Source: Paenibacillus methanolicus (lineage in GTDB: Bacteria > Bacillota > Bacilli > Paenibacillales > Paenibacillaceae). From it: a DNA stretch of 64,000 nt. The stretch lies in the NCBI RefSeq assembly GCF_008124765.1, contig NZ_VNHS01000001.1, forward strand, positions 496,001-560,000. Direction: 5' to 3'. Positions 16,220-24,950 of this stretch are shown one piece after another. Under the pieces are notes generated by a model, which was given only the letters and a program-made list of their open reading frames with translations, was not told the DNA's origin and did not search any database. A program made the translations under genes and the position numbers. Each line of letters begins with the position of its first letter. Within the stretch, counting starts at the first letter, position 1.

Positions 16220-16474
16220 AAGAAGCCTCTCCTTTGTTAGTGTTTGGTCGCACTTACATTTTAACAAGGACAGGCTTCTTTTTGTTTTTGAAATTTGGAG
16301 TAGAGTTACCACGAACGGAGAGGGCGCATGATTCTGGAGAAGCGTCAGCGTTCGCCTTTGTGAGCGGATTCCTACCCTAGCCTACTACATTCAAGGAATC
16401 CGGGAACAACAGCGTTCGGAAGAACATGCGACCGCGCAGTGGATGCGGTAACTAAAAAACATGCAATTGAAACA
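16220..16474. other. Non-coding remainder of the insertion-sequence scar
   Basis: This stretch holds the promoter side of the dead transposase and then GC-rich sequence without an ORF or clear terminator. I see no gene in it. The segment 16319-16440 reads like intergenic repeat DNA, but I cannot confirm copies from a single window. Confidence 0.4.
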
Positions 16475-16518
16475 GGGGGTCCCAACGTCATCTTTATGAT
16501 GACTTTTGGGACACCCCC
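16475..16518. terminator. Large hairpin: terminator or fused IS end
   Basis: GGGGGTCCCAACGTCATC faces GATGACTTTTGGGACACCCCC across TTTAT. It lies just after the DoxX-like gene (minus strand), where it may end transcription, but its arms also look like two facing IS1182-type ends. Confidence 0.55.
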
Positions 16519-16525
16519 TTGATCT

Positions 16526-16921
16526 TTATTTGGCGGCGAACAATCGCTTGATCCGCGCGTCTCTTAACCAAAGTCCGCCCCAGACGAATAAGGACAGATA
16601 CACCGAGAACAGCGTATGGGAGAACAACGGATTGTCGAGGCGGACATGCGTAGCGATGACGCCGCCATAGTAGCCCGTGAGCAGGATCGCGCCGAGTATA
16701 GCCGTGCGGGGGAATGCGTAGAGCAGCGTCGCGACGAGACCCAGTATGGCGATGACCAAAAGATGATGCTCCTCGAAACCGAGACTGACCGTGCTCTCCA
16801 CGACCGATTCCGGTTTGAACAACTTCGCAATGCCGTCGAACAACATAAATATGATCACAATCCCGCTAAGCAAGTACGAAGTCCATCGCCGGCCTTTCGA
16901 CATCCTTTTATCCGCCATCAT
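16526..16921 (-). CDS. DoxX-like membrane protein
   Basis: This 131-residue protein has four membrane segments and the DoxX_2-like pattern: FDGIAKLFKP in helix 1, ESTVSLGF, a YAFPRTAILGAILLTGYYGG helix with the family's GYxGG motif, and HTLFSVYLSLFVWGGLWLRD at the end. Family members are of uncertain function, with suggested links to thiol or quinone chemistry. GGAGGT 7 bases upstream of 16921 decides the start; the ATG five codons earlier would place the binding site inside the gene. It is monocistronic and convergent with the IS scar. Confidence 0.82.
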   Translation of the reverse strand: MMADKRMSKGRRWTSYLLSGIVIIFMLFDGIAKLFKPESVVESTVSLGFEEHHLLVIAILGLVATLLYAFPRTAILGAILLTGYYGGVIATHVRLDNPLFSHTLFSVYLSLFVWGGLWLRDARIKRLFAAK

Positions 16922-17139
16922 ACACATGACCTCCACTCAGATAAGTTGATGGCTACATCGTATCATGGCGAGCGCGGGCAGGTTTCTTCTCGATTGCGGG
17001 GTTGCCTCAACATCGAGTCCTAGCTGCGGTAAGCGTGACGTATGCTGATAATGCGGGACAACGCCTTGCTAGGAAGAAGACGAGCGAAGCGGCATGGACT
17101 TGCATGAACGATCGCGTGAAATAAGGAGGCGAGCACGTC

Positions 17140-19446
17140 GTGGTGAAGGTGGCTCTTCGGTTTCCGAATCGGTTCGTAACGGTGTTTGGCCTTCTATGCC
17201 TTGCCATCATTGTCGTCACCAGCTCGATCGCCTATTATAGTTCGGCCCGTCAACTGCAGAGCATGGCGGAAGTCTCCAATACCGAGCTTCTGAATCAGTT
17301 GAATCGAAGACTCGAATTAGCGCTCATGGAAATTGACAAGACGGTGATCGCCTTGCTCGGTTCGGCGGATGCTCGCCGTTTTTTTTATGAAGGACACGAC
17401 AACCGGGCGCAAACGCTGCAATTGCAGGGCCAGCTCGCGAATACGGTAAATTCGTACGCGAACCTGCAATCCGTCTATCTGTATGCCATGCGCGACAACA
17501 AAATTTTGACCGATACGATTTATACGGACGCCCAAGATTTCTACGATGTGGATTGGTTCCCCTTGCTGGGGCCCCAAGACGATTATTACGCGTGGACGAA
17601 CTTAAGGCCGGTTACGGAGCAGCCGGGGATCACCAAAGAGGTTCTGACGCTGATCCGTTCGTTCCCGCTGACGACGAAGGCGGAGGATCGCGTAGGGCTG
17701 GTCGCCGTCAACCTGAGAGCTTCGGTCATCCAAGACATCTTATCGGATTTAAAGCGGGCAGACGGGGTGGCTTATATCGTGGATGAGCGGGGGAAGGTGC
17801 TGGCAGGGAATCAAGAAGCGGCGATCGCTTATCCGGAAGACGAGCTCGCAGCGCTTATCTCGCAGATGCAAGCAACGTCATCCGGATTTGGTAAAGGAAA
17901 GTTCCAGGGAGATCGGAGCTGGGTGTTTTATTCCGCCATGGATTACACGGGGTGGAAATGGTTGTACATCGTGCCGGAGAGCCGCATCGGCGAAACGTTC
18001 GCGATTATCCGCAATATTATGCTGCTGATCGCGGGCGTCATGTCCATCTTGGCGGCGATCGCGCTAATGTGGGCGAATCGATTTTCTTATCGTCCCTTGG
18101 AAGCCTTTATCCGCAAGGTCGATTCACGGGTAAGCGGCTCGCAGTTCAACCATACGGGGACGAACATGAACCAACTGGAGTCCAAATTCGAGGCGTTCGT
18201 CACCAACTATTCCGCCGTGGAGCAGAGGCTCCGGGAATCGGTCCCTGCCATGAAGCTGCGCACGCTGCTTGACGTGCTGACGGGCAGCAAAACCTCGTAC
18301 TCGCAGGCGCTGCCGTATTTGGATCGGGCAGGCGTGAAACTTTACGAAGCGAATTACACGGTGTTGTTCATCGAATTCGATCATCGGAAACAAGTGCGCC
18401 ATCCGGATGACTGGAATTTGTACGCGTTCGGTCTGTGCAACGTAGCCGAAGAGCTCGTCAACGCCGATCCCGGCAGCTGCAGAGGAGCCGCCGTGCAGGT
18501 CAGCGCCGCCCAGTCGGCCGTCATTCTCAGCTTTCCCGATTCAGACCCCTTCGCGAATCCGCTGACCGCGTTAACGCTTGCGGAATCCATTCGCAAAAAT
18601 ATCGAAGAACATTTCAAGAAGACGGTCACGATCGCCATCGGCAAGCATTATCCGGATTTCGGCTCGATCCGCATCTCTTACCGGGAAGCGACGGAATTGC
18701 TTAAGTACAAGTGGGTGGCGGGCACCAATACGGTCATGACGTGGGAAGACATTCAAGACTACTCCGGCGCGCAAATCATGAAAATGTACGGGAAGATCGA
18801 CAAGCTGACCGAAGCGGTGCGCGCGACCGATCCTACGGCGACGAATCGGCTGCTGGATCAATTGTTCGACGCCATGATCAAACTCAATATGAACGAGGAC
18901 ACGATCCGGCACATTTGCCAGCAGGTGCTGATCAAAGCTTCGCAAGCGTACTTGAGCGCCGGAACGGATCCGGACGACGACAGGTTTCAAGATTTCATGC
19001 TTCGCGATTTCGATACGTTCGAGACGATGCAGGATATTCGCCGCATGCTTCGGGAAAGCATGGAAGACATCATCGAACGACTGGCTCGCAAAAAAAGCAA
19101 CAAAGACAAAAACGAGCTCATCGGGAAGGTCATCGCCTACATCGAGGAAAATTACGGTTCCCAAGAACTGTCGCAAAACCAGTTGGCGTCGATCTTTTCC
19201 GTCTCCCCGAGCCATTTGAGCCGGCTGTTCAAGGAGCAAACCTCGATCAACTTCCTTCATTATCTGATCGACGTCCGTATGAACGCGGCCAAGACGCTGC
19301 TGCGCCAGACTTCCCTCAACGTACAGGACATCGCGCTGCGCGTCGGCTACGCGAATTTGTCCAGCTTTTTGCGGATTTTCAAAAAATTCTTCGGCATGAC
19401 CCCTTCGGAGATGCGGGGGACGTCTCCGGTCGAGGACGGAGACTGA
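17140..19446 (+). CDS. Transmembrane AraC-type regulator (YtdP-like)
   Basis: This 768-residue one-component regulator has a first membrane segment (about 10-32), an extracellular Cache-like sensor domain, a second membrane segment (about 288-312) and a long cytoplasmic linker. A C-terminal AraC-type double helix-turn-helix (about 660-760) contains LASIFSVSPSHLSRLFKEQT and IALRVGYANLSSFLRIFKKF. It would bind an extracellular sugar signal and directly activate transcription from the membrane. The GTG start is preceded by AAGGAGGC at 9 bases. It lies just upstream of, and co-oriented with, an importer and pectin-type enzymes, paralleling B. subtilis ytdP beside ytcQ/ytcP/yteP/yteR. That makes the 19750-26000 operon its probable target. 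Confidence 0.92.
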   Translation: MVKVALRFPNRFVTVFGLLCLAIIVVTSSIAYYSSARQLQSMAEVSNTELLNQLNRRLELALMEIDKTVIALLGSADARRFFYEGHDNRAQTLQLQGQLANTVNSYANLQSVYLYAMRDNKILTDTIYTDAQDFYDVDWFPLLGPQDDYYAWTNLRPVTEQPGITKEVLTLIRSFPLTTKAEDRVGLVAVNLRASVIQDILSDLKRADGVAYIVDERGKVLAGNQEAAIAYPEDELAALISQMQATSSGFGKGKFQGDRSWVFYSAMDYTGWKWLYIVPESRIGETFAIIRNIMLLIAGVMSILAAIALMWANRFSYRPLEAFIRKVDSRVSGSQFNHTGTNMNQLESKFEAFVTNYSAVEQRLRESVPAMKLRTLLDVLTGSKTSYSQALPYLDRAGVKLYEANYTVLFIEFDHRKQVRHPDDWNLYAFGLCNVAEELVNADPGSCRGAAVQVSAAQSAVILSFPDSDPFANPLTALTLAESIRKNIEEHFKKTVTIAIGKHYPDFGSIRISYREATELLKYKWVAGTNTVMTWEDIQDYSGAQIMKMYGKIDKLTEAVRATDPTATNRLLDQLFDAMIKLNMNEDTIRHICQQVLIKASQAYLSAGTDPDDDRFQDFMLRDFDTFETMQDIRRMLRESMEDIIERLARKKSNKDKNELIGKVIAYIEENYGSQELSQNQLASIFSVSPSHLSRLFKEQTSINFLHYLIDVRMNAAKTLLRQTSLNVQDIALRVGYANLSSFLRIFKKFFGMTPSEMRGTSPVEDGD

Positions 19447-19749
19447 CGACTTCTTGATAGGCGAACAGGTTGTCCAGCCGATAGGTTTCGGCAAGGAGAG
19501 CCTGTTTGGCTCGTTCAAAGGCAGCGCTTCGAACGCTCATGAGCATTCATTCCGCAAAAAATATCATATTGCAATTAAGGCGATGCCCGGGTTTGCGTAC
19601 TACCGCATGCTGTCCGGCGAGAGTCCTATGAGGCTGCGAATAAAATCGGTCATAGACGCCAAAAAGAGAAACTTGAGAAAGAATCCCCGTCTTCGCTATG
19701 GTTAGGGTGCAACGCGAAACGTACGCGAAGAAAAGGAGGGGAGGTTCGA
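19447..19749. other. Intergenic region before the importer operon
   Basis: About 300 bases carry no credible gene: the longest frame (from TTG 19454) lacks a binding site and has unremarkable composition. No clear terminator or textbook promoter is visible. A direct ACGCGAA pair at about 19714-19731 lies close to the binding site of the next gene and could be part of a regulatory site. Confidence 0.4.
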
Positions 19750-20712
19750 GTGAAGCCAACCAACGGCCCGACGGAATCGAATAACGCGGCCAGTACCTTC
19801 CGAAGACGAAAGCGGATGAAGGCATTCGCGCGAGACCGTTACTTATACCTCATGCTGCTGCCGGCCATTGGGTTCTATGCCACCATGAAGTACCTTCCGT
19901 TGTACGGGGAAATGATCGCCTTCAAGGATTTTCAGATTATGAAAGGCATTTGGGACAGTCCGTGGGTCGGTTTCAAGCACTTTCGTCTGCTTTTTGCGAA
20001 TGAAGACTTCTATCTCATTCTCCGCAATACGCTGTTGCTCAATCTGTACAGCCTCGTATTCGCTTTCCCCGCCCCGATCGCGTTGGCGCTGCTTCTTAAT
20101 GAGGTCCGATCGGGGTGGTTCAAGAAGACGGTCCAAAACTTGCTGTACTTGCCGCATTTTATTTCTTGGGTCGTACTGGGCGGGATCGTGGTCGCCATCC
20201 TGTCGCCAAGCACCGGGGTCATCAACTTCATGCTGGAACGCTGGTTCGGCATCGAGCCGATTTACTTCATGGCTAGCGCGGAGTGGTGGCCCGTCATGTT
20301 CACGTTGTCCGGTATTTGGCAAAGCGCGGGCTGGGGGACGATTCTATATCTGGCGGCGATGGCCGGCATTGACCCGCAGCTGTACGAGGCCGCCAAGATC
20401 GATGGGGCGGGGACGGCGCGCCGAATGTGGCATGTGACGCTTCCCGGCATCCGGAGCACGATCGCCATCTTGCTCATTTTGCGGATCGGCCAGATGATGG
20501 ATATCGGCTTCGAACATATCTATAATTTGCAGAATAATGCCGTTCTCGAGGTGTCGGAGGTCATCAGCACTTATGTATATCGGATCGGCTTGCAAGGCGC
20601 CCAATACAGTTATACGACCGCGCTTGGCTTGTTCCAAGGGGTGGTCGGATTGATCTTGGTGCTGATCGTCAATCGCGTCATTAAAGCGATGGGGGAGCGC
20701 GGACTATGGTAA
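19750..20712 (+). CDS. Oligosaccharide ABC transporter permease, LplB/YteP type
   Basis: This 320-residue permease has six membrane segments and the BPD_transp_1 EAA loop that docks on the ATPase, here YEAAKIDGAGTARRMWHVTLP (in two overlapping parts, YEAAKIDGAG and RRMWHVTLPGI). The N-terminal YLMLLPAIGFYATMKYLPLYG and the C-terminal GERGLW are typical of the LplB group. The GTG start has AGGAGGGGAGG upstream. It overlaps the next gene by 7 bases. No ATPase is encoded nearby, as is usual for this class, which shares the housekeeping MsmX ATPase (family knowledge). Confidence 0.94.
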   Translation: MKPTNGPTESNNAASTFRRRKRMKAFARDRYLYLMLLPAIGFYATMKYLPLYGEMIAFKDFQIMKGIWDSPWVGFKHFRLLFANEDFYLILRNTLLLNLYSLVFAFPAPIALALLLNEVRSGWFKKTVQNLLYLPHFISWVVLGGIVVAILSPSTGVINFMLERWFGIEPIYFMASAEWWPVMFTLSGIWQSAGWGTILYLAAMAGIDPQLYEAAKIDGAGTARRMWHVTLPGIRSTIAILLILRIGQMMDIGFEHIYNLQNNAVLEVSEVISTYVYRIGLQGAQYSYTTALGLFQGVVGLILVLIVNRVIKAMGERGLW

Positions 20713-21563
20713 TCCGGTTCGGACGCGCGATGCTCTATCTGTTGCTGGCGCTCATCGCCTTTACGACGCTGTTCCCGTTCCTCAACGTGCTCGCCTCCTC
20801 CTTGAGCAGCAGCCGCGCGATTGTATCGGGCGAGGTCACGATCTTCCCGGTGGAGTTCAACTGGGATGCTTACGCGAATCTCCTGCGGGATGGTCAACTT
20901 TTTCGGGCCATGAAGAACACGGCAATCATCACGGGAGTCGGCGTCGTCCTGCAAATAACGGCCACCACGCTTGCCGCCTATCCGCTCTCGAAGAGAAGGC
21001 TGCAAGGAAGAGGCATCATGCTAGCTCTGATCTTGTTCACCATGTTGTTCGGCGGGGGACTCATCCCGTTGTTCCTCGTCCTGAAAGCGCTTCACACATT
21101 AGATACGTATTGGGCGATCTGGCTGCCCGGTCTCATTAGTACCTACAATCTATTCGTCATGAAGACGTTCTTCGAGGAATTGCCGATCGAGCTGGAAGAA
21201 TCGGCGTCGATGGACGGGGCCGGCGACATCACGGTGTTGCTCCGCGTCTGCTTACCCGTTTCGAAGGCGATTATCGCCGCGTTATCTCTTTTTTACGCGG
21301 TAGGACTATGGAACACGTATTCGTCGGCCCTATTCTTCCTCACGAGTTCCGATAAGATGCCGCTCGTCATTATGTTGTATCAGATGATCCAATCCCCGGC
21401 GGAGACGCTTCTCGCGGTGGATAGTTCCGACACGGGCGTCGTGCAGCCGGAAGCGTTGAAGGCGGCGGCCATCATCATTGCCATGTTACCGATCTTGTGC
21501 GTCTACCCGTTCGTTCAGCGGCATTTCGTCAAAGGCATGCTGATCGGTTCGGTGAAAGGATAA
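20706..21563 (+). CDS. Oligosaccharide ABC transporter permease, LplC/YtcP type
   Basis: This 285-residue membrane protein has about six membrane segments. It has the LplC/YtcP pattern: LFPFLNVLASSLSSSRAIVSG at the start (initial segment), GGGLIPLFLVLK in the middle, the EAA loop ELEESASMDGAGDI, and the C-terminal YPFVQRHFVKGMLIGSVKG. It pairs with the permease encoded just upstream, with which it overlaps by 7 bases. Together they form the heterodimeric channel for an oligosaccharide, probably a pectin or rhamnogalacturonan fragment judging from the enzymes in the same operon. Confidence 0.94.
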   Translation: MVIRFGRAMLYLLLALIAFTTLFPFLNVLASSLSSSRAIVSGEVTIFPVEFNWDAYANLLRDGQLFRAMKNTAIITGVGVVLQITATTLAAYPLSKRRLQGRGIMLALILFTMLFGGGLIPLFLVLKALHTLDTYWAIWLPGLISTYNLFVMKTFFEELPIELEESASMDGAGDITVLLRVCLPVSKAIIAALSLFYAVGLWNTYSSALFFLTSSDKMPLVIMLYQMIQSPAETLLAVDSSDTGVVQPEALKAAAIIIAMLPILCVYPFVQRHFVKGMLIGSVKG

Positions 21564-21580
21564 GTCGAAGGAGGACGGTC

Positions 21581-23218
21581 ATGAACAAAAAAAGAGGCTT
21601 GGGGAACGTCGTGAAGGTCTGGTCGGTCATGCTCTGCACGCTGCTTGCGCTCGCCGCCTGCAGCGGTAACGGCGGCAATGCATCGAATTCGGGCGGGAAG
21701 GATGCGAACCCGGCAGCCGGAAGCGGGCCAAAAGGCGCGAATACGAACGCAGGCGGCGAGAAGGGTTCGATCAAGGAATCCGAGCCGATGAAAATAAGCG
21801 CTTCGATCTATGACCGCGGCAAGGTCGCCGCGGACGAGGGCAGCTATGAGCACAACCGCTGGACCAAGTGGATGGACGAACAATCCGGCGTCGATGTCGA
21901 ATGGGTACCGATTACGAGAAACCAAGAGGCCGACAAATTCAACGTGTTGGTCGCTTCGGGGCAAGCGCCTGACCTCATCTCTTCCTATGACCGAAACTTG
22001 CTCGCCCGTTTCGTCGATCAAGGCGCGGTGCAGCCGATCGACGACTATTTGGATCAATACAGCACGGTATATAAGCAGTATTTGGAGGCGCATCCGGAAC
22101 TGAAGCCGTATGTCACGTTCAACGGCCAAATCTACGCGGTTGCCAGCTTGCGCAACACGAGGGCGCTGACGACCGTTTGGGTTCGCCAGGATTGGCTCGA
22201 CAAGCTGAAGTTAAAGGTGCCGACGACGATCGAGGAGCTGATCGACGTCGCGCGGGCGTTCCGGGATCAGGATCCGGACGGCAACGGCAAACCAGACACC
22301 GTGCCGATCGCGGGTTCCCTCGCCTATACGCCGATCATCGAGGACTTGTTCTTCGCCCGCGGCTGGGAATGGTTCATGGAGGACGGCAAGCTCGTGTACG
22401 GCAACTTGCTCGATCGGTACAAGGACGTGCTAGCTTTCCAGAAGCAGGTATATGACGAAGGACTCGTCGACAAGGAATACTTGACGGACAAAAACTTCGC
22501 CCGCCAGCAGCAGCTTTGGGTAACGGGCAAAGCCGGCATTTATTTCGAATACGTTACGATGACGTCGTTTCCCGACTTTAAGAAGAACAATCCGGACGCC
22601 AAAGTCGTGCCGATCCCGCCGGTCGCCACGAAATACGGCACGAACGGTTACCAAGAGGAAGTGCCGAACTACCTGCTCACGGTATTCAATCAAAACATGA
22701 AAAATCCGGAAGCGGCCTTTAAGTTCCTGGACTGGATGCTGGCGGATGGCTGGGACGATATCACGAGCGGCGAAGAAGGCGTTCATTCCACGAACGTGGA
22801 CGGCATTCCCGTCATCATGGATACGGAGAAATACAACAAGGAAGTTGCCTATGCCGCCGAGTATCGGCTGCTGCATCAGGATAAGCTGACCGCGGAATCG
22901 ATCGCGGCGGCGGCGGGAGACGATCCGATCGCCCGAGAATTCGCGCAGATCAAAGGGGACGCGATGAAAGTGGCGGAAGGGACGAAATACCGCAAGGATT
23001 TGCCGTATCGTCCGGACTTCAAGGAATTGATCGACATGGAAGCGCAATTCATGAAGAAGCGGGACGAAATCATCGCCTCCGTCGTCATTGGCGGCTCGAA
23101 GCATACCCCGGAATGGGGAGCGGCGGAGCTGCTCAAGGAATGGAATCGGCTTGGCGGCGAGGAAGTGAACAAGAAGGCGATGGAATGGTACGAGAAGAAC
23201 AAAGCGAATTTCGAATAA
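21581..23218 (+). CDS. Solute-binding lipoprotein, LplA/YtcQ type
   Basis: This 545-residue protein has a lipoprotein signal (LAAC at about residues 21-24), followed by a low-complexity Gly/Asn/Ala linker and a large type-1 extracellular solute-binding domain. Typical elements are WTKWMDEQSGVDVEWVPI, a calcium-binding-like DQDPDGNGKPD loop (about residue 230) and a long C-terminal part. It captures oligosaccharides and delivers them to the two permeases upstream. ATG 21581 follows GAAGGAGGACGG and lies 17 bases after the permease stop; an upstream in-frame start overlaps that permease. Confidence 0.95.
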   Translation: MNKKRGLGNVVKVWSVMLCTLLALAACSGNGGNASNSGGKDANPAAGSGPKGANTNAGGEKGSIKESEPMKISASIYDRGKVAADEGSYEHNRWTKWMDEQSGVDVEWVPITRNQEADKFNVLVASGQAPDLISSYDRNLLARFVDQGAVQPIDDYLDQYSTVYKQYLEAHPELKPYVTFNGQIYAVASLRNTRALTTVWVRQDWLDKLKLKVPTTIEELIDVARAFRDQDPDGNGKPDTVPIAGSLAYTPIIEDLFFARGWEWFMEDGKLVYGNLLDRYKDVLAFQKQVYDEGLVDKEYLTDKNFARQQQLWVTGKAGIYFEYVTMTSFPDFKKNNPDAKVVPIPPVATKYGTNGYQEEVPNYLLTVFNQNMKNPEAAFKFLDWMLADGWDDITSGEEGVHSTNVDGIPVIMDTEKYNKEVAYAAEYRLLHQDKLTAESIAAAAGDDPIAREFAQIKGDAMKVAEGTKYRKDLPYRPDFKELIDMEAQFMKKRDEIIASVVIGGSKHTPEWGAAELLKEWNRLGGEEVNKKAMEWYEKNKANFE

Positions 23219-23249
23219 CGCCAAGGCTAGAAGGGGGGATTGATTCTTC

Positions 23250-24941
23250 ATGGAAAATACAGACCCGGCAATCGCGGCGCTGGAGGCGGAATGGGCGCGG
23301 CTGGAGAAAGTCAGATACACCGATGAGGCGAGTTATGGGTTCGGAAGTTTCAATCCCGCCGTCATGTTCGATATCGCTAATTTCATTCACGTCTCGATCC
23401 CGTTGGTTGCCCATCCGAATTCCAGCTTCCGCCGCGATGCGGAACTGCTCCGCCGCATTCAGGAGCAGATCGATTATTTGCGTCGTATACAGCTTCCGAG
23501 CGGCTGCATCTCGCTCATCGCGTGCAACATCGACTCGCCGCCGGATACGGCTTTCGCCGTTCATTCCGTCGCGCTCTGCTACCAGGCTGCCGTGAAGTCG
23601 CGCATACCTGAACTAGAAGGCGTTATTCAAGGAATGCGGCAGTTTATGGAACATACGCTGCCTTGTCTGTTAACCGGCGGCATCCATACGCCGAATCACC
23701 GCTGGGTCCTATGCGGAGCGCTCGCGCTCTTGTATGAGATCTTCGGCGACGAGGCGTTGAAGAAGCGGGCGTTCGACTACATCGGAGAAGGCTTCGATAT
23801 GAACGCTGCCGGCGAGTGGACCGAACGAAGCAACGCCATCTATAACCCGATCTGCAATCTATTCCTCTACCACGCGGGCAGAGTGTTTCAATATGAAGAG
23901 GCTTATGCGTCGATACGGCAAAACCTGTCCATGATGCGTTATATGCTGCATCCGGGAGGCGCGGTCGTCACGGAATATTCCAGTCGTCAGGACCTCGGAG
24001 AGATTATGATGCTGAACGAGGATTACGAAGTCATCTGCCGGTTGATGGCCGCCAAGGATGGCAACCCGCAGTTCGGCGCGCTTGCGAATCTGGCCGCGGC
24101 CAATAGGGACGGCAAAGGGAAATCCGTGCTATACGAACTTGTCTTCCCCGACGAGATGAAGCGCGGGAGAAGTGCGTCTTCTCTGAAGGATCTGCCGGAT
24201 CGATACACCGTTCTGCTCAATGAAGGCGCGCGCGCCCGGGTATCGGGAACAATTCCTCCTATACGCCAAGCCGTCCATTCCGGCGCGCCGATCGTGCGGC
24301 ATCGGAACGGGAAATTAAGCGTGACGTTGATGAGCGGACAAGAGAACTTTCTCTACGTGCAATACGGAAGCGCCCGCATCGTGGGCATCAAGCTGTCGCT
24401 CGGCTGGTTCGGCATCGCGGGCGTCCCGTTCTCCGACCTGAAGCGAATCGACGAATCCCGTTACGAATTAAGTCTGCAACTCGAAGGTTCTTATCGTGGA
24501 CCGCTGGATCATAGCCTTGCGGCATCGGCGGGCGGCGCGTTCTTCGACATGCCGAATGAACAGCGCGAGAAGACGCACATCACGGCGCTGCCCGTCGTGA
24601 TCGGGGTTGAATGGGGCGCTCGCGAGGTGCACGTGGATTTGCGCGTCGACGCCGTGCCCCATTTGTTCGCGCAGCTCATCGTGGCAAGCGACCGGATGGC
24701 GGAGTTGTCGGGGGATATGACAGCCGTCATGCCTAATGCTCACCTGCTTAATGGGAACGCGGCTCGAATCCGACAAGCTCGGGATTGCATGGAGATCGTT
24801 GCGGGAGCTTGCGAGCACGACTTCATCACGCTGCGCAACGACCATCTGTCCCCGAACGCGCAGCATCTTATCTGCAACTATATGACTCCGTTGAACCGTC
24901 GATTCACGATACGCTGTTCGGAACTGACGACCAAGGAGTGA
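23250..24941 (+). CDS. Unrecognised enzyme-like protein in a glycuronan-degradation operon (563 aa)
   Basis: I do not recognise the family by name. The first 300 residues are helix-rich and look like an (alpha/alpha) toroid, with conserved-looking polar clusters NIDSPPDTAF, GGIHTPNHRWVLCGAL, ERSNAIYNPICN and TEYSSRQDLGEIM. The last 230 residues look like beta-sandwich strands. This toroid-plus-sandwich layout is shared by many polysaccharide lyases and some hydrolases. There is no signal peptide, so it would act inside the cell on imported oligomers. It sits 31 bases after the binding protein and 9 bases before a GH105 hydrolase. A role as an oligosaccharide lyase or hydrolase supplying unsaturated ends is inference. 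The ATG follows AAGGGGGG. Confidence 0.85.
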   Translation: MENTDPAIAALEAEWARLEKVRYTDEASYGFGSFNPAVMFDIANFIHVSIPLVAHPNSSFRRDAELLRRIQEQIDYLRRIQLPSGCISLIACNIDSPPDTAFAVHSVALCYQAAVKSRIPELEGVIQGMRQFMEHTLPCLLTGGIHTPNHRWVLCGALALLYEIFGDEALKKRAFDYIGEGFDMNAAGEWTERSNAIYNPICNLFLYHAGRVFQYEEAYASIRQNLSMMRYMLHPGGAVVTEYSSRQDLGEIMMLNEDYEVICRLMAAKDGNPQFGALANLAAANRDGKGKSVLYELVFPDEMKRGRSASSLKDLPDRYTVLLNEGARARVSGTIPPIRQAVHSGAPIVRHRNGKLSVTLMSGQENFLYVQYGSARIVGIKLSLGWFGIAGVPFSDLKRIDESRYELSLQLEGSYRGPLDHSLAASAGGAFFDMPNEQREKTHITALPVVIGVEWGAREVHVDLRVDAVPHLFAQLIVASDRMAELSGDMTAVMPNAHLLNGNAARIRQARDCMEIVAGACEHDFITLRNDHLSPNAQHLICNYMTPLNRRFTIRCSELTTKE

Positions 24942-24950
24942 GATCGCCCG

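Noticed and set aside
19454-19705. 83-codon frame between the AraC regulator and the importer
   Set aside because: It starts with TTG without a ribosome binding site and shows no family-like features.
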